This document shows, piece by piece, positions 13,799-27,200 of a stretch of 64,000 nt of DNA. The notes under the pieces are model-generated. The model made no database searches and had not been told where the DNA came from. It saw only the letters and a program-made list of their open reading frames with translations. Location: the NCBI GenBank assembly GCA_021030915.1, contig JAGEMR010000112.1:32639-96638 (forward strand), written 5' to 3'. The first letter of the stretch is position 1. Each line of letters opens with the position of its first letter. The position numbers and the translations under genes are program-made. This DNA is from Astrothelium macrocarpum (Eukaryota; Ascomycota; Dothideomycetes; Trypetheliales; Trypetheliaceae).

Positions 13799-16700
13799 AA
13801 TTCTACCAATTTAATGCGTCTGGCCAAGCCGCCCATTTGTTCCGCTCCTTCATTGAATTGAGGTCTTGTCTCCGAGCTCGTGGAATATATATCTAGTTAC
13901 TGATCGGAGGGTACATCGGTTTTGTAGGTGGTGTTCTTGTCTTCTTCAATTTTGACTACGTTCATTCGGAATTTGGACAACCATTGCATATATGACGGGA
14001 CTAGTACTGCGCCGGGATGTTGATGTCTTAGCTGTGTAAATCAATCGGGTTAGCTTTCGTAGCCTAAAATGTATTCGCGCCACGTTCCAGCGAGTTTGAA
14101 CAGCCAATCCTTGTATTTTACCAATGCTTCAGCCTTTTAGGGTTAGGTTGTGCACCAAAAATTTTATCCTTGTTCCCACATAGACGAGGTCAACGCTGTT
14201 TCTCCTTTGACCAATACAGTACAAGTCTTAAAGCGTGATTCTTAACAGTGCTTGTGCCTGGTGTGATGTCTTTTTTCTTGCGACATATAATACCACTGGA
14301 GTATAATATGCCGCTGGCCGACGAACTCAGACTGATCGCATTTACAATAGCTCTCTGTTTATACTGCACACAATCATGACCTCTTCTTTTTCAACGTGTT
14401 TGAAAGTGTTTGCAGAAGACAGGGGAACTCCTGAGATGCTGTAAGCCACGAAAAGTCGCGATCCGAAAATTGCCAACGTTTTGTCACTTCAAATCACGAG
14501 GTTTTAGTCCTGGTAATCTTCTTTTGGCGCAAAAGACACATCTGTCTTGCTAACGCAACGACAGCTTGCAATGGCACAATCGTACAGTTCTTTTCTATCA
14601 AGAGATTTGAGGAAAACGTAGCGATCGCATGAGGCCCGCGGTAATGCTATGCTGTGTGGCATGATTGACTCTGTTGAAGGAAGTTGCTCAGGTGTTTGGG
14701 GGCCATTACCACATTGGTACTAGCTTAGTGGGTACATGGCCGCCTCTTCCTCCTCTGAAGGACTTAGACCTCAATTAATTCTTCATGACTTTACAATCCA
14801 CGTCAACAGACTTCGCCTTGGATTCAACCTTTCAACTAGCCACGGATTTTCCTGATTGATACTGCATCGCATATAAATCTGTCACAGATCCCATGAAAGA
14901 AGGTGAGTGCTCTGTATCTATCTGACGACATTTCGCCCTAAAGATTACGCAGCACCTATTTACCATTAACGGCACGTCCTCCCACGCGTCCATTTCATCT
15001 ATACGACTCCATAAGCCGCGATGCCGTCTCTATAGCCCTCAATGCTTACCCTCGCACGAGGGTTTCGGGACAAGCCATGCAACCTTCAACCAGTAACCTG
15101 GACAAATATTATTTCAAGCACCACGACAAGAAGATATTGAAAGTGGGGAAAAATATCCTAGATGGTTTGCTCTATGACTGAACAACGGTCTCGCCTACCT
15201 AACTTGTGGACTAATCAGTGCCTGCAATACAAGTTGTAGTTTAATTTGCCAACTTCATTTTGTTATACTACCGCCGAGCCAGAAATCCAAAGTTCTGCTC
15301 TTGAATCGGACAGACCTGGAGCCAGGAACTTAAGCGATATCCGTTTGCTTTGCAAATCACGCAGGCATTCATCTCGTCAACAAGTTCTCCCATGTTATCC
15401 ACCCGAATACACGGCTTACCATTCAAGCCTGTTTTTTTTTTTTTTTTCCAAATGTAGTCGCAAGCTCTAAGAGATCTTTCTCCTAGTCATTGACATGGTC
15501 TGAGTTTTGAAGGTGGCAACGCACGAATCCTGGCGGACTTTTTTGGGTTTCTTGGGGAGCGATTCGCTTAATTGGCTGCAAGCTTTCCATTCTGTATGCT
15601 GCAAAAATCGAAGCAGAATTGACGATGGAGCTGGTAAACGACAAGAAGCAGACCAGGAAAGTAAAATTTTTAGATACACGAAATCGGGGGTGGGTGCCTA
15701 CACTATTCTTTTGTCCTGGAATTGCCTTCGGCAACTCGTAATCAGATCGGCAGTCCACGAACAACTGGCAACCGAGGGATGTAGGGATCCGAGAGCGCTT
15801 CCGCCCAAGCGAAATGTAGTCTTGGGTGAGCCAATGTTGAATAATTGCAATGATTCAATAAGCGGATCATATGGAGATTTGGATTACTGCCAAAGGGTGG
15901 AACAACTTGCTTTTGATCCAGAATCGTGTCCAATTATATTCAACATCATTTAAGGCGGCTGGTTACCCCTGAACTTTAATGTATAGGCGCAAATTCGAGA
16001 TCAGATGGCGTCTCCAGAGGCAGCTGAACCGACGGAGCTGATCTTTTCAAATTTGACATTCGCTGAGTCAATGCCTTTTGAGTGGAGGCAATAAATCCAT
16101 GACGTTGAGAGTCGTTTGATGAATGATCCCAACTTTTGTGGCAGTCAACTGGGCTAGTCCTTATTTCGGTTCAGTGAGCCCTAACCCGTCCCGCTTAGGC
16201 GAGCAGCGACAGGTGGGTCTAGCTGGGCATTGGCTGGCTGACGGAACCAAATGATCGACCTTGACCTTAGGGATGGGTAAGGTACCTCACGCTTCTCGCA
16301 TCACTTTTGGTATAGTCTCCCTTTCAATTCGAGCACTCATCTTGGATCAATTCGTGCACAGACATGAGTTCGTGACTTTTCATCCTGTTTCAGATGAGTC
16401 AACAACAGATTTGTATGTGTCCAGAATGAAGCTTTAGGGAGGGTTCGATACCGTGATCCACTCTCCTGATGCTTTCGGATTGATGGCGTTTCTAGAATTC
16501 TCAGAATGAGCTGTGAACTGGTCGCAGCTGCGTAGATCAGTTCTGTACAAACTTGCGGTCGTGTATCTGTTGAACAACTTGTTGACCAGTTTACATACAA
16601 ATTGGTGTATATAAAGACCATCCTGCTCCTCTCGTTCAAACCTCACAAAGCTAGTCTCTCTACTCAGCGAAGACACTCTTCCGAATCAAATTTATTAAGC

Positions 16701-16844
16701 ACCTTACTGCGCTGTCTCTTCACATTATTACCTAACGTCATGTCTCAAGATCAACGGAAGGTTGCGTTGGATGAGATAGCTTCTACTAGCACAGTACTAA
16801 CACTTCGCTAAGGAATTAATATTGGTTCTGACGCTTGCATATAG
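13799..16844. other. 3-kb stretch without a clear gene
   Basis: Only short unsupported frames are seen. A short frame at 16741-16809 (MSQDQRKVALDEIAST) precedes the next gene and ends just before an AG that borders its ATG. It could be a first coding exon or a leader, but I could not find a good donor site. TATA-like strings occur near 16610. Confidence 0.45.
15432..15447. repeat. homopolymer tract (T)16
   Basis: An uninterrupted run of sixteen T residues in intergenic DNA. It is a simple repeat and length-variable in such genomes. No function is implied. Confidence 0.9.
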
Positions 16845-19434
16845 ATGATTCGCGATGCGATTACTAGAGCCTTTCCCTGTGGGAAAGATCAGTTCATGAC
16901 TGTTCAAGTTCCTGGGCTTGTCATCGATCCGGAGCCTTACCTGAAGCAAGTAAATGAAGAGAAAATTAGTGTCAAAGTAAAAGAAGCTCAGCTTGTCGAT
17001 GGAATGGTGCCTGTGAGCAAACTATGCGTGAGTTTTATGCATCATCATTTATGAACTTTGTCTGATGAATGATCCAGCTTGGGCGGAGTGGGCGGAGTGT
17101 TGCCCGGTCCTATGCAGCAGCACTTGACCTATTAGTTCCGGTTGAAGCGTCCGTTGCCGGTGCTCTAGCAAATGAATCTCAGGGCAATCTAGAGCCGTCT
17201 AGGAAGATCATGAGAGACCGATATGTGCATGCTATGAAATATCTTTCAGATGTGGACAGCAAGGATCGGGGCAGATCACACTTAGCTATGTACGTGGCGA
17301 AGCAGGATGACTGGGCCAAAGAAGTTTCCCGCTGGGAGGAGGTTAAGGATCATCATCGAGGTACGTGAAAAAATTAGGTATATTGGTACATCTCGGCTTC
17401 ATGCTAAGTCCAAGTCAGTCGCCGTACAATCACTCTATCCAAATGATCGAGAAAAACAGCAGGAAAGACATAATGAGTGGCTACAAAGCCATGCCAGGGA
17501 CTTCAAAGCCAGTATTCAAGCTCGGTATATGGACTGGGTCGTTCATGGTTACAAATTTGCTGTTGAATTCAACTTTGGTGTTGTCGACATTAGTTCGGGT
17601 ATGAAGCGAATTGAAACCAGCAAGGAAGCAATTCGCAACCTCGGAATCATCGATCCCAATGGAGCAACGGAATGGCAGCAAGTAATCCTAACTCCAGAAA
17701 ATTGGGCGACTCTGGCAAAACGTAAAATCGAGGATTGGAATTCGAGGAACAGCAAGCCAACAACTTCTGAGATACTCGCCGAAATTAAACGGCTTCAAAA
17801 TCTGCTTGCATCTCATGAAGGCCTTCGGAAGGTAGGCATAGACTTGAGAAATTCCTACACAGAAGCTAATTGTTCTGCTTAGTCATTGGAGAACGATACT
17901 TTTTTCCCCAGACAACTGAACATGGAGGCATCTACAGTTGATATGCAACTACTAACGAATAAGTACCAAGAGTTGTACGAGAGGATGAATTTTCGCTCCA
18001 AGTATGACGGTTTGAAAGGAAAGCAAGACAAAACCGCTTCTCCAGGAGTAACCTTGACAGTGGTTGAGGAGGTAATGAATTGGCCTGAGAGGAAGGCATT
18101 GAAAGATCAAGATACGGAGCTTCCCATGAACTCACAAGAAACAGAAAAGCAGGTAGAAAAGGCCACCAAGAACGTTCATAAACAAACGCAAAATTCGGCT
18201 TCGGCCAGTTTAAAGGCCGACCAGAAAAATGTATTGGACATCACAAAGGCGACCAAGGATCGCTTTATAGAAGAGGCAAACACCAGAGTCAAGCAATTGC
18301 AAGTCGAAATTGATTTACTCAAGAGGCAACTTGGAGGCTCAGCTGGCTATAATTGGTTGCCGGTAGTTGGTGATGACGGCAATCCTATCGATTCGGCTGA
18401 TTTGCAACGTGGAGAAGGTAAACTATGTCAAATTCTAGGATTTACATTCATCCATGCTAACGACAACTCGTAGATTTTCGTAGCCTTGGATATGGAGCCC
18501 AGGCGGCTGAGCAAGCTGACCCATGGACAAAGGTAATATATCTCCGACATAATGAAGAATGTGGCACTCATAGTTCTTTCAATAGATATCCGTAAAGGTA
18601 GATATGTCGTCATCGAGCTCTACGCGGGTCAAAGAAGAAAGTGTTAGCAGTTTTGCTGACCAGATCGATTGGATCTTGTGGTCCCGAGCATCGGTCAGTG
18701 ACTCGCACTCTTCAAGCGGGAGGTATGAGAATCCTTTCTTGGTACAAACATCGGACCCTGATCCTAAACAACGCACAGTGGTTCACTATCGGATAAATCC
18801 AATATGTCTGTGAGCATATCTTTCTCGGCGTTAATGGTCGAGATCGATCGGCCTTGGTTACATGGAGAGTTATTCGCAGATCAGGAGCTAGACGTTGGGA
18901 AGGGGTAATCTCCAACCATGCAATCTAGCATAGCCAATGCATCTAACCTGAGCTCGCAGGCTTCATCTTTCCCCAGGACCTATGAGCGTTAAGGAGACTA
19001 TTGAAAAAGACGAGGCAATTGCCGCGAGCTATACCCTCTTCCCCTCGTATCCGACCGCTTTCATCCTCGCATCTGACGTCAACTTGGAATTTTCGGGAGA
19101 CACAACTCATCTGGAATCTGCGGTTGCGGCTTCTTCTACTCAAGCAAATCGTCAGGTTGGCTATGGTCCATTCACGCTCTCGAATTCGCACAAGCAGAGT
19201 AAATTGCAAGCCAGGACGAAAATGGAGTCTACGGCTACTGGGTTAAGAATCTCTCTCCAAGCCCCACAGATCATTGGCTGGATTTCAAGTATCGTTCCTG
19301 CTCTTCCCCGTCTTGATTCTAGCACTCCGTTGGCGGGACCCAAGTTGATGCCAGCTCCTCATGTGGACAAGAACGTAGGGTCTGGCAACGTCGATAAAAC
19401 GACTCAATTACTGAATGGGAACGGCAAGGAGTAA
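16845..19434 (+). CDS. conserved fungal protein of unknown function, eight exons
   Basis: I chained eight exons: 16845-17027, 17078-17360, 17419-17831, 17883-18417, 18474-18532, 18586-18722, 18779-18904 and 18960-19434. All introns are GT...AG of 50-58 nt and all phases agree, giving 736 residues. The N-terminus (AITRAFPCGKDQFMTVQVPG) and the region SGRSVARSYAAALDLLVP look like conserved segments. Residues about 415-445 form a coiled coil (RVKQLQVEIDLLKRQLGG). The C-terminal third holds VEIDRPWLHGELFAD, LHLSPGPM, TLFPSYPTAFILASD, VGYGPFTLS and LQAPQIIGWISSIVPALPRL. From memory these resemble a family of fungal hypothetical proteins with no assigned function. There is no signal peptide or membrane segment. 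An upstream coding exon from 16741 is possible. The exon structure is inferred and the function unknown. Confidence 0.8.
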
Positions 19435-21373
19435 ATCAAGGCTGACTGCCAGCCTGTCAGGGAAGGAGTCAGAATGTTGTTTTTAGGTCAATCAGGCTTT
19501 CCTAATCGGGCTAGTTCAAGGGCTGTTTTGTAACTTATTAATTTAGTAGCTAGGTTTAATAAAATAAATAATACATTCAATTCAAAAATTTTGTCACGGA
19601 AGGTCCCCATGTCCTTCCTGGCCCGGAACAGCTCGGAACGTATCGGGACGTCGATCCGGATCGACCCACATGTGGACGGCTGGCTCGATCAGCTGCTATT
19701 ACTGTTACTGTTGCTGTTACTACATGACTACCCAGATATCCGTTTATCAGCAGTATTATTCCATTTTACCGTTCCAAATGAGCTGCCTTGACATAGCCTA
19801 AAAGTGTAAGCGTTATGGAAACATAGCTGTACTAGGGAATGGAGAACTGACTTTACCATTCAGAGAACAGCATTAACAAGGCTCTTGTGTCGGTTCAGAA
19901 TGTCAACTGTTGTGCTATAGACTCAATGCTCTACTCCTAATTTTGTGCCCTCTCTAGTCTTACGCACTCTCTAATTCTATACACAATCTGCTCCGCTCCT
20001 AAAATACGTGCGATATTCTACCACTCTTAAATCTGATAACAGCTAGACATTCGAAAATCAAAATCTTATATATATGCCAAATTCGGATGCCGTCTCTTCT
20101 GTCTTAATTTTGGTAATCCAGGCGAGCTAAAGCAGCGGCAAACTGAGCCGAAACGGACACTGGATTCCCAGTACATAACATTATGGAAGGAAAAGAACAA
20201 TGGTCAAAGGATATACTCCCCTATCCGACTTCAAATTCCAACATAACTGCTCGGATAAGAAGTCGCGACGCCTTCTTGCATTTGCGTTTTGCCGATAGTC
20301 GTGACATTTTCCCCCTTTCCCGGTGTTTCTTTCTCTTCAATTCAAAGAACAATCCGATCTTAGTAGATGAGATCTCCAGAGGTCATATTTCGCTGTCGGT
20401 TCATGCTGCTAGAAAAGTTAACGCTTCATTGTTACACCAGAGAATTCTTAGGAGCAGAATTATGCAGCCGTTCAGCCAGCGAGCTAGTTTACTTGATTTC
20501 TAGTAGGCTCCTTCTAACGGTTGATCACAGATTTTCAACTGCGGTAGACTAATAGATGCCATAATGCAAAAAATGGTGGGACGTAGCTTCAACTTTAGCT
20601 CCAATCAACCAAACCGAGGATAAGTCATCTCTTTGGAAAACAGAGCTGTGAATTGGCTCCTTGAATGGCTCGGGATGGTCTGAAATGCAGCTATGTCACT
20701 ATCGAGTCGACTATGCCGCCGTTCAGGCATATCGAAGATAGATATACCAGTGAATCCTTTTGATTTTCATGTCATTGATATCAAACAATGCGACACTGGC
20801 CAGAAGGCAGCCAATCATGTGTCATGTCAATAGCAAAATCAAGGTTTCAGCCAACATTAACCTATAAATTCAGCATTCATTAGGCAAGTCAATCATCTTT
20901 CATTCGATTACTCACCGGTGAATACGCTGAAGATCCTCGCCAAGTGATATTTGCGGACGGATCAAACAAACACCGTACAGATTGCGAAGCCAGATCCTAG
21001 CCATATCGTTCGATTGCTTGCCACATTGTTTGCTCGGTTTTCACCACTTATCTGACTGTGAATTCTTTCGAGCGCCCCCAGAGAGCTATTCGTCAAGTAT
21101 AAGAGCAACTCAAATGGCTTGAGAATCTCTTGTCACTTTTGATATTGATTCGGTGTATCTTCCCACTCTCAATCCCAAAGTGCCTGACAGTTCTTGCCCA
21201 GTCTCTACACGTTGCTGAAAGATACCCACGCGTCACTCACCAGCTTTCTTCCACTTCTAACTGAGGAGTGTTGGCACTTTGGAGTCTTGTAGGAGCTCCA
21301 AATGAACAGCCTAACTTCGCAGGTTCTTTAAGCCACTTAAACTCTTTCATCCGATCCCGAACACCATCTAAAC
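19435..21373. other. 1.9-kb intergenic stretch
   Basis: This holds the 3' flank of the eight-exon gene, a CTGTTACTGTTGCTGTTACT-type imperfect microsatellite near 19695-19722, and the upstream region of the RGG-tailed gene. The small frame at 19591-19791 is produced by that microsatellite. No other gene or element is apparent. Confidence 0.55.
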
Positions 21374-23001
21374 ATGTTTCGTGATGCAGGTCGGGGCGAT
21401 ATCAACTTACCTAAGGGAGCGCCGTACTCCACTATCAATCCAATGCAATATTTCAAAGAAAGCGATTCATTAGTACGGAGGTTTCACGCCTACATGGGCA
21501 TCCTTGATTGCATTTTACCTAAAGAACAAGACATATACAAGGAATGGGTGACAATTAACGACAATGCCAACGCCAGCAGAATGAGGGACGCCTTGGCTAA
21601 AACTAGCCCAGAACAGGACGAAGAGCCGGTTATCAGACGATTGGCGAGGAGAGATTATGCAAAGGGTTATACTGACGGGTATGGCGGGAAACCAGCTCCA
21701 GTTCCAGGGATTCCTAGCAAATATCGGAAGCGTATAGAATCTGCACTGGTTGCAATGAATTTTGCCGTCGTATGGGCTATGGGGGAAACCCTCGATGAAG
21801 ATCTCGATAAGGAGTGGAAAAGTTCTAAAGAAGAGGTACGAAGGCTTACCAAAGATATGCTCAACGATCTCCGTTTTGAGAAGTATTGCAACGAGGAAGC
21901 CAATGCGATCGCACGTACCCAGAACGAGACAGCTCGCATGCAACAGATTGGCAATGTACAACCCGAGGCTCGGTGGCGTGTAGAGAGGCTTGTGCAGCTA
22001 TTGCAAGAAGGAAGAAAGGTCGACTCGAAGTTGAGTGCCTCTGGTCTATTCTGTTTGTGGACAGTCCCTGTCCCATCAGATCCTTCGCCATTGACTCGCG
22101 CGGAACCCATGTATGACAAGAGCAAATTGTCCCCGCACTATGGAGCAAGCTTCGCGAAATGGGCAAAAAACCACCCAGAAAGCAATACGCCGCAAATTTC
22201 AGGTAAGATTTCAACGTCTGAAAAGCATTTCAGAGCCATTGTTCACATGAGTCAGGTCAAGTGTCGTCCTCAAAGAAGCCAGTAGAATTCAAGGCTCCAG
22301 CTTCATCCTCAATGAGTCCATTGGCCCCCAGGGTTCAAGCTTCGTCCTCAAAGAGGCCATTGGGAGTCGAAGCTTCGGGTCAGCAATTTAAATACAGAGG
22401 AATCTCACGAGCAGGCCAAGATATACCGCTCAGCAGGCCTGAGGATATACAGCAGATCAGTAGTGTTGTCGGCCAGGGGTCCACGAGCGAAATCACTGCG
22501 CAGGATAAAATAGCGCTCGAGGGCAGAAGACGACAACGTATCAATCGAATAAGGTCGGTTTTTGGTACCCTCGAGCCAGGAAACGATTTAGTCTTGCGAC
22601 ATGGGCCTGATGCAAGAGCGAATCTCGATGGTCTAACATTCTTCGAGCAGGAATCTTGGTTCGATTGGATTGAAGAAACAATACAGATTGCGGCCATGGA
22701 AGGCCATATTGATGCACTATTGCCTCTGGACAACTATCCGGCAACGGTCTCTCCAATGAGCCAGTCGCCACAACCTTCATCGTCGCAGTTGCCCTTCCGA
22801 CCTCAACAACCTGAACAAACTCGGCAGGGTAGCTCCTCAGGCCAGCAACCTCGCGGAGGAAGTCGAGGGGGAAGTCAAGGGGAAAGTCGAGGTGGAAGTC
22901 GAGGCGGAAGTGGAGGTGGGAGCCGAGGTGGAAGCCGAGGTGGAAGCCGAGGTGGAAATCAAGCTTCAAGGGGCACCGGGGGGAGGGGCAGAGGAAATTG
23001 A
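21374..23001 (+). CDS. uncharacterised protein with RGG/GGS-rich C-terminal tail
   Basis: Two exons, 21374-22202 and 22256-23001, are joined over a 53-nt intron (GTAAGA...CAG) and give 524 residues. The N-terminal half is charged and helical (for example DEDLDKEWKSSKEEVRRLT) and has no domain I recognise. A Ser/Pro/Gln-rich linker follows the intron. A second short helical region contains FFEQESWFDWIEETIQ. The last 50 residues or so are nearly pure Arg-Gly-Gly-Ser repeats ending in GTGGRGRGN. RGG boxes are known to bind RNA and to be arginine-methylated, so an RNA-related or condensate role is a reasonable guess but not shown. There is no signal peptide. Compatible intron phases and an ordinary codon appearance support a real gene. 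Confidence 0.75.
22854..22986 (+). repeat. 12-bp coding tandem repeat (GGAAGYCGAGGY)
   Basis: About ten imperfect copies of a 12-bp unit encode Gly-Ser-Arg-Gly. Variants include GGS, GES and GGN. The tract makes the RGG-like tail of the host gene and is expected to vary in copy number. Confidence 0.85.
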
Positions 23002-23402
23002 GTGTCAGGAGCACAGCATCTCTCGACCTCGTGGCGGTATGAGAAACGGAGATTGCGTTGGAAGACTGTGGGAAACAGGTGTTCCCACTCTATTTCAGAC
23101 TACCGGCTAGTCTTTCATCATCCCCATTTCCTTGTGTGCATCTTATTTTCCTTTTGGTTTGTATTTTGGAAGGTCTGCATCCTTTGATGTTTTCGACATC
23201 AGAGGGCTCAATGCACGACATATTACTAGATTGGATGTGCTTCATTATTTTTCTCAGTTATACTGTTATGGTGTACTGTCGGAAATGTGACTTCACTGGC
23301 AGGCTAGCATATCTTGTATCCTGGAGATACACTTGTTAGTTAGCATAGCATCTCAGTCTACCCCAGTCAATGCATAGTCCTGGAGGCTGCAATTCTCTTA
23401 GG
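23002..23402. other. convergent 3' intergenic region
   Basis: This lies between the 3' end of the RGG-tailed gene (+) and the 3' end of the split hydrolase gene (-). It holds no gene that I can support and presumably contains both 3' untranslated regions. Confidence 0.6.
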
Positions 23403-23923
23403 TTAATTGTTGACATGGTCGGCAAATTCGGTCACAACCCTCACCAAATTGTCTTCTTGACTGATGAATGGACAGTGACCCGATTGAAAGTCCACAGTTT
23501 CCCACTCGACTCCCGATTTTTTCATCCATTGGTCCTGTAGAAATAAGGGATTACATGCATCGTCAAGTGTCCTAATGTACAATCTCCTTCCTTCAAAATC
23601 AGCCTCGGCCCACGCTGGAGCTGGCGAAGGACTCGTGAATGCTGTATCAGAATGCGGGATCATGCCCATCTCAAGCTCAGGAAGTATCGCAGGATCACAA
23701 TCGGCGTAGAGAACGTCCTTGGCAGGAGAGATGATATCGAGACCCTTGCTCGGCTGCGTTATCCAGATAACATTGCTGTCAGCTTGGGCTCTATCCACGA
23801 AGGAGAAATCAATACTCCAGTGACTTACAGTATTTTGCTTGATGAAAGGAGGATAAGCGCCACCCACAGCTTGAAGTAATGACTCTCCCTCCAAGTTGAT
23901 GTTGCCTGCGCAGTATACCATTC

Positions 23924-23928
23924 CAAGC
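23924..23928. repeat. target-site duplication CAAGC, left copy
   Basis: The five bases directly before the left LTR are CAAGC, identical to the five bases after the right LTR. This is the normal product of LTR-element integration. Confidence 0.9.
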
Positions 23929-24124
23929 TGATAATGTTGGGCAATCCACTCTTGTAATCTCCGGCGTTAGCTTCATTATTTCCTAATTAGGCAATTAGTC
24001 CGTTAGTGTGGAGATTAGGAGAAACAGTATTTAAGGCCCTGTTTGCTGCTGTTTCCTCCTGAGCTTCCTTAGTTCAATTCCTTATTTAAATGCGGTATCC
24101 GACCTGTTCCGTCTAATTCCATCA
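23929..24124 (+). repeat. left LTR (196 bp)
   Basis: Begins TG and ends CA, and matches 28722-28917 over its whole length. By eye it differs from the right LTR at five positions, all transitions, consistent with light RIP or ageing. It ends directly before the primer-binding site. Confidence 0.95.
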
Positions 24125-24137
24125 GGTTATGAGCCCG
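24125..24137 (+). promoter_or_regulatory. primer-binding site for a half tRNA-iMet
   Basis: GGTTATGAGCCC follows the LTR immediately. It is complementary to the anticodon stem-loop of initiator tRNA-Met (GGGCTCATAACC, containing the CAT anticodon) rather than to the tRNA 3' end. Priming by an internal half-molecule of tRNA-iMet is established for Drosophila copia and yeast Ty5. Identification here rests on that complementarity. Confidence 0.8.
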
Positions 24138-24291
24138 GCTGAAGCTTCTTTTATGTTCAATCAGCCAATTTTTTAATTGAATTCAATTATCTCTTATCAT
24201 TAAATTAACCGTTTGTGTATGATTCAGTATTGAGAAGAAGATGATTTTTTAATTCTATATTTGATCAGTTATTAGAATATTCTTTAATAAT

Positions 24292-27200
24292 ATGACTGAA
24301 AATGAACTGAAAAATTTATCTGTATTTTACGGTATTATCGATTATAATAAATGAATTGATCCGGTGAATAAATTCTTTAAATCTAAAGGTTATTAGAAAT
24401 ACGTTTCTGGCAGAAAAATGTTAATAACTGATAATATTGATGAATTCGAATAATATGATACCGTTATTAATATAATAATTTATATATATATTAATAAAGA
24501 AATCAAGGTCATAATCAGTATGAAGCTGTCGTCTTATTAAATATGGAAATAATTCGAACGAATATATATTATATCAGATCCTGTTCTCAAAGAGATATAT
24601 TGGCGCGTCTGAAATATCATAAAATATAATGGCGAAAATAATATTGAGAAATTCATTCGTTTTTTCAATTCGGCGTATGAAAATACCAAAAATATGGGTT
24701 TTAACTGCCTCCAGAATGAGGCTAAAAACGAGATCAAAATCCTCAATTTTTTTATTATTATCGAGAATCATTTTGAATTTCTAATTGTACTGATCAGATA
24801 GCGCCTTTAAGAAGGATCCGAAGTCATATACGATAATATAATACGAAATGTCATAGATATATCATGGTCAGATAAAAAGCGTAGAATAACGTTCGTTATT
24901 TCAAATCAAAATCGAAATATTAATAAATCTATTAATAAAGATGATATCAAATAAAATAATAGATGTCCAAAATGCCCTGACTGTAATTTTCGAAATCATA
25001 AAAAGAAGAAATATTGGAAATTCCATTCTGAATTCAGATCAAAATGATGGAATGATAAGAATAAGAAATCCGGAGGCATTTCCAATAAGAATAATAATAT
25101 TAAATTCATAATATTTATATTCCGAATAGGCGAATCAGTCTTATAAGTATTATTTGTTATCTTTTCGAAATTGTTGGTGTATTTTGATTCTGGTACGACT
25201 GATCATATATTCTCCGATAAAGAATGATTTATTAAAAGAACGCTCCAGTCAGCGTGTATTCCAATCGTAATAGCCAGCGGAAATGAGGTAATGGCAACAG
25301 GAATAGGAACTGTTCGTGTATGGCTTTCCAGATCAGGAGATTCAATAGAACTGACGTTCTAAAATACGCTATATCTGCCGAAAACACGGATTAATTTAGT
25401 GTCAGAAGATCGTTTTGAAGAAATGGCCAAAATGTACATTACCGGCAGAGATAGGATCATACGCCTAAAGAATGGCGATATTGTTATTGGCCATTACGAT
25501 AAGACAAATAGAATGAGAATATTCAGAATCGATATTAGATTTGAATCCAAATCAGTTTTTATTATCATAAATATTGGCAAAATTATTATGAAGAACCTAT
25601 TAAAATTGTCCAATATGACCGGAAAGGCGAATTTGGATCTATGGTATAGGAGATTTGGCCATTTTCACCACCGTGAGATTCGTATAACCAATAAGGTGAC
25701 CTCAAATATTGACCTGAATAGCAATATTTAAGATAAGAATAGCTATAAAATATGTCAGTTAATTAAATTCAAATAGCGTATATCATATAAATTATAATAA
25801 TGAATTGATAAATTATTTCAAAAATTTCATTCGGATCTGACCGGTCCTATTATCAAAATAAAATGGAAAAATGAAAAATATGTGCTTCAAATGATGGATG
25901 ATTATAATTCCTTTTAATGGATATGGATAATTCGTATTAAAAATCAGATTGCGGCAATTCTTATTCAATTTCTGAAGAATATTCGGATGAAATAGATAAT
26001 CGAAATAGGGACGATTATCTTCTGAATCGATCACGGCACTAAATTCAATAAAATTAATGAATATGGCCATAATAATGATATTATATTCGAGTATTCATTA
26101 TCGTATTTGTATTAATCTAATGGACGCGCGGAAGTATCAGATTATTAAATCATTTTTCGAACGCGCTGCCTCATGATCGATAATGGATTTCCATCTGGTA
26201 TATGGCCTAAGACGATAATAGCAGCTGTATATCTCCTGAATAGGTCGCCGATTTCAGCTAATCCTGAATACGAAATTCTATACGGTCGTATCAATTCATC
26301 GTTATTCGATAAAAACGTGAAATCTGATATGGCTCATTTAAAGGCATTTGAATATAAAATAATATGCCATATTTCATCTGAAATTCATTTGAAAGATGAT
26401 AAATTCGTTCCGACCGCTGAAATAGGATATTTCGTAGATTATATATCTAACCATTCAATCTATTCAATATGATTTTTTAAAATAAATAGAATTAGCGATT
26501 ATCAAAATATGATATTCAATAAACAGATATATTATTCAATGAAATGGAACGAAAATGAAAAATAATTTATGGAAATTTCGGATATAAATAATTTATATTC
26601 CGAATTAGATTTATCATTTTTGGAACCGAAATTATTCCATTCAGAAGAAGAATCATATTCTATTGAATCAGAAAATGAATTTTCTTAATCTCAATATCAA
26701 ATTTAACAAATTCAGTCATTTGACGAATTTCCATATCAAATTGAATTTGATACTGAATTTATTATTAAAATAACTGGCGATTCAGTTACATTCGAGAATA
26801 CATTTCAGAATGATATTCAGTCAGATATTATACAGAAAACGATTATGATACAATCTCCAATTCCATCTAATTTATCATTAAATATAATAGATATATCATT
26901 TAATAATAATTTCAATGATTTATCATCTATTTCGACAGATTCTATATTATCGATAACATTAAAAATATTCGGCCAATATATATCATTATGAAAATCGACA
27001 AAATTATATCGTCATCCATTAAAATACGATCCTTCCGATCCCACCATTTATTCACGATATATTAAAATAATCAATATCAAAAAGAAATATTTTTATACTG
27101 GATTCAGTGACGGCATCAATATATCATTCATATATCAGAAAGTCATAAAATCATCATAGGTCAAAAAATGGCAGAAAATTATTAATAATGAGGTGGAATC

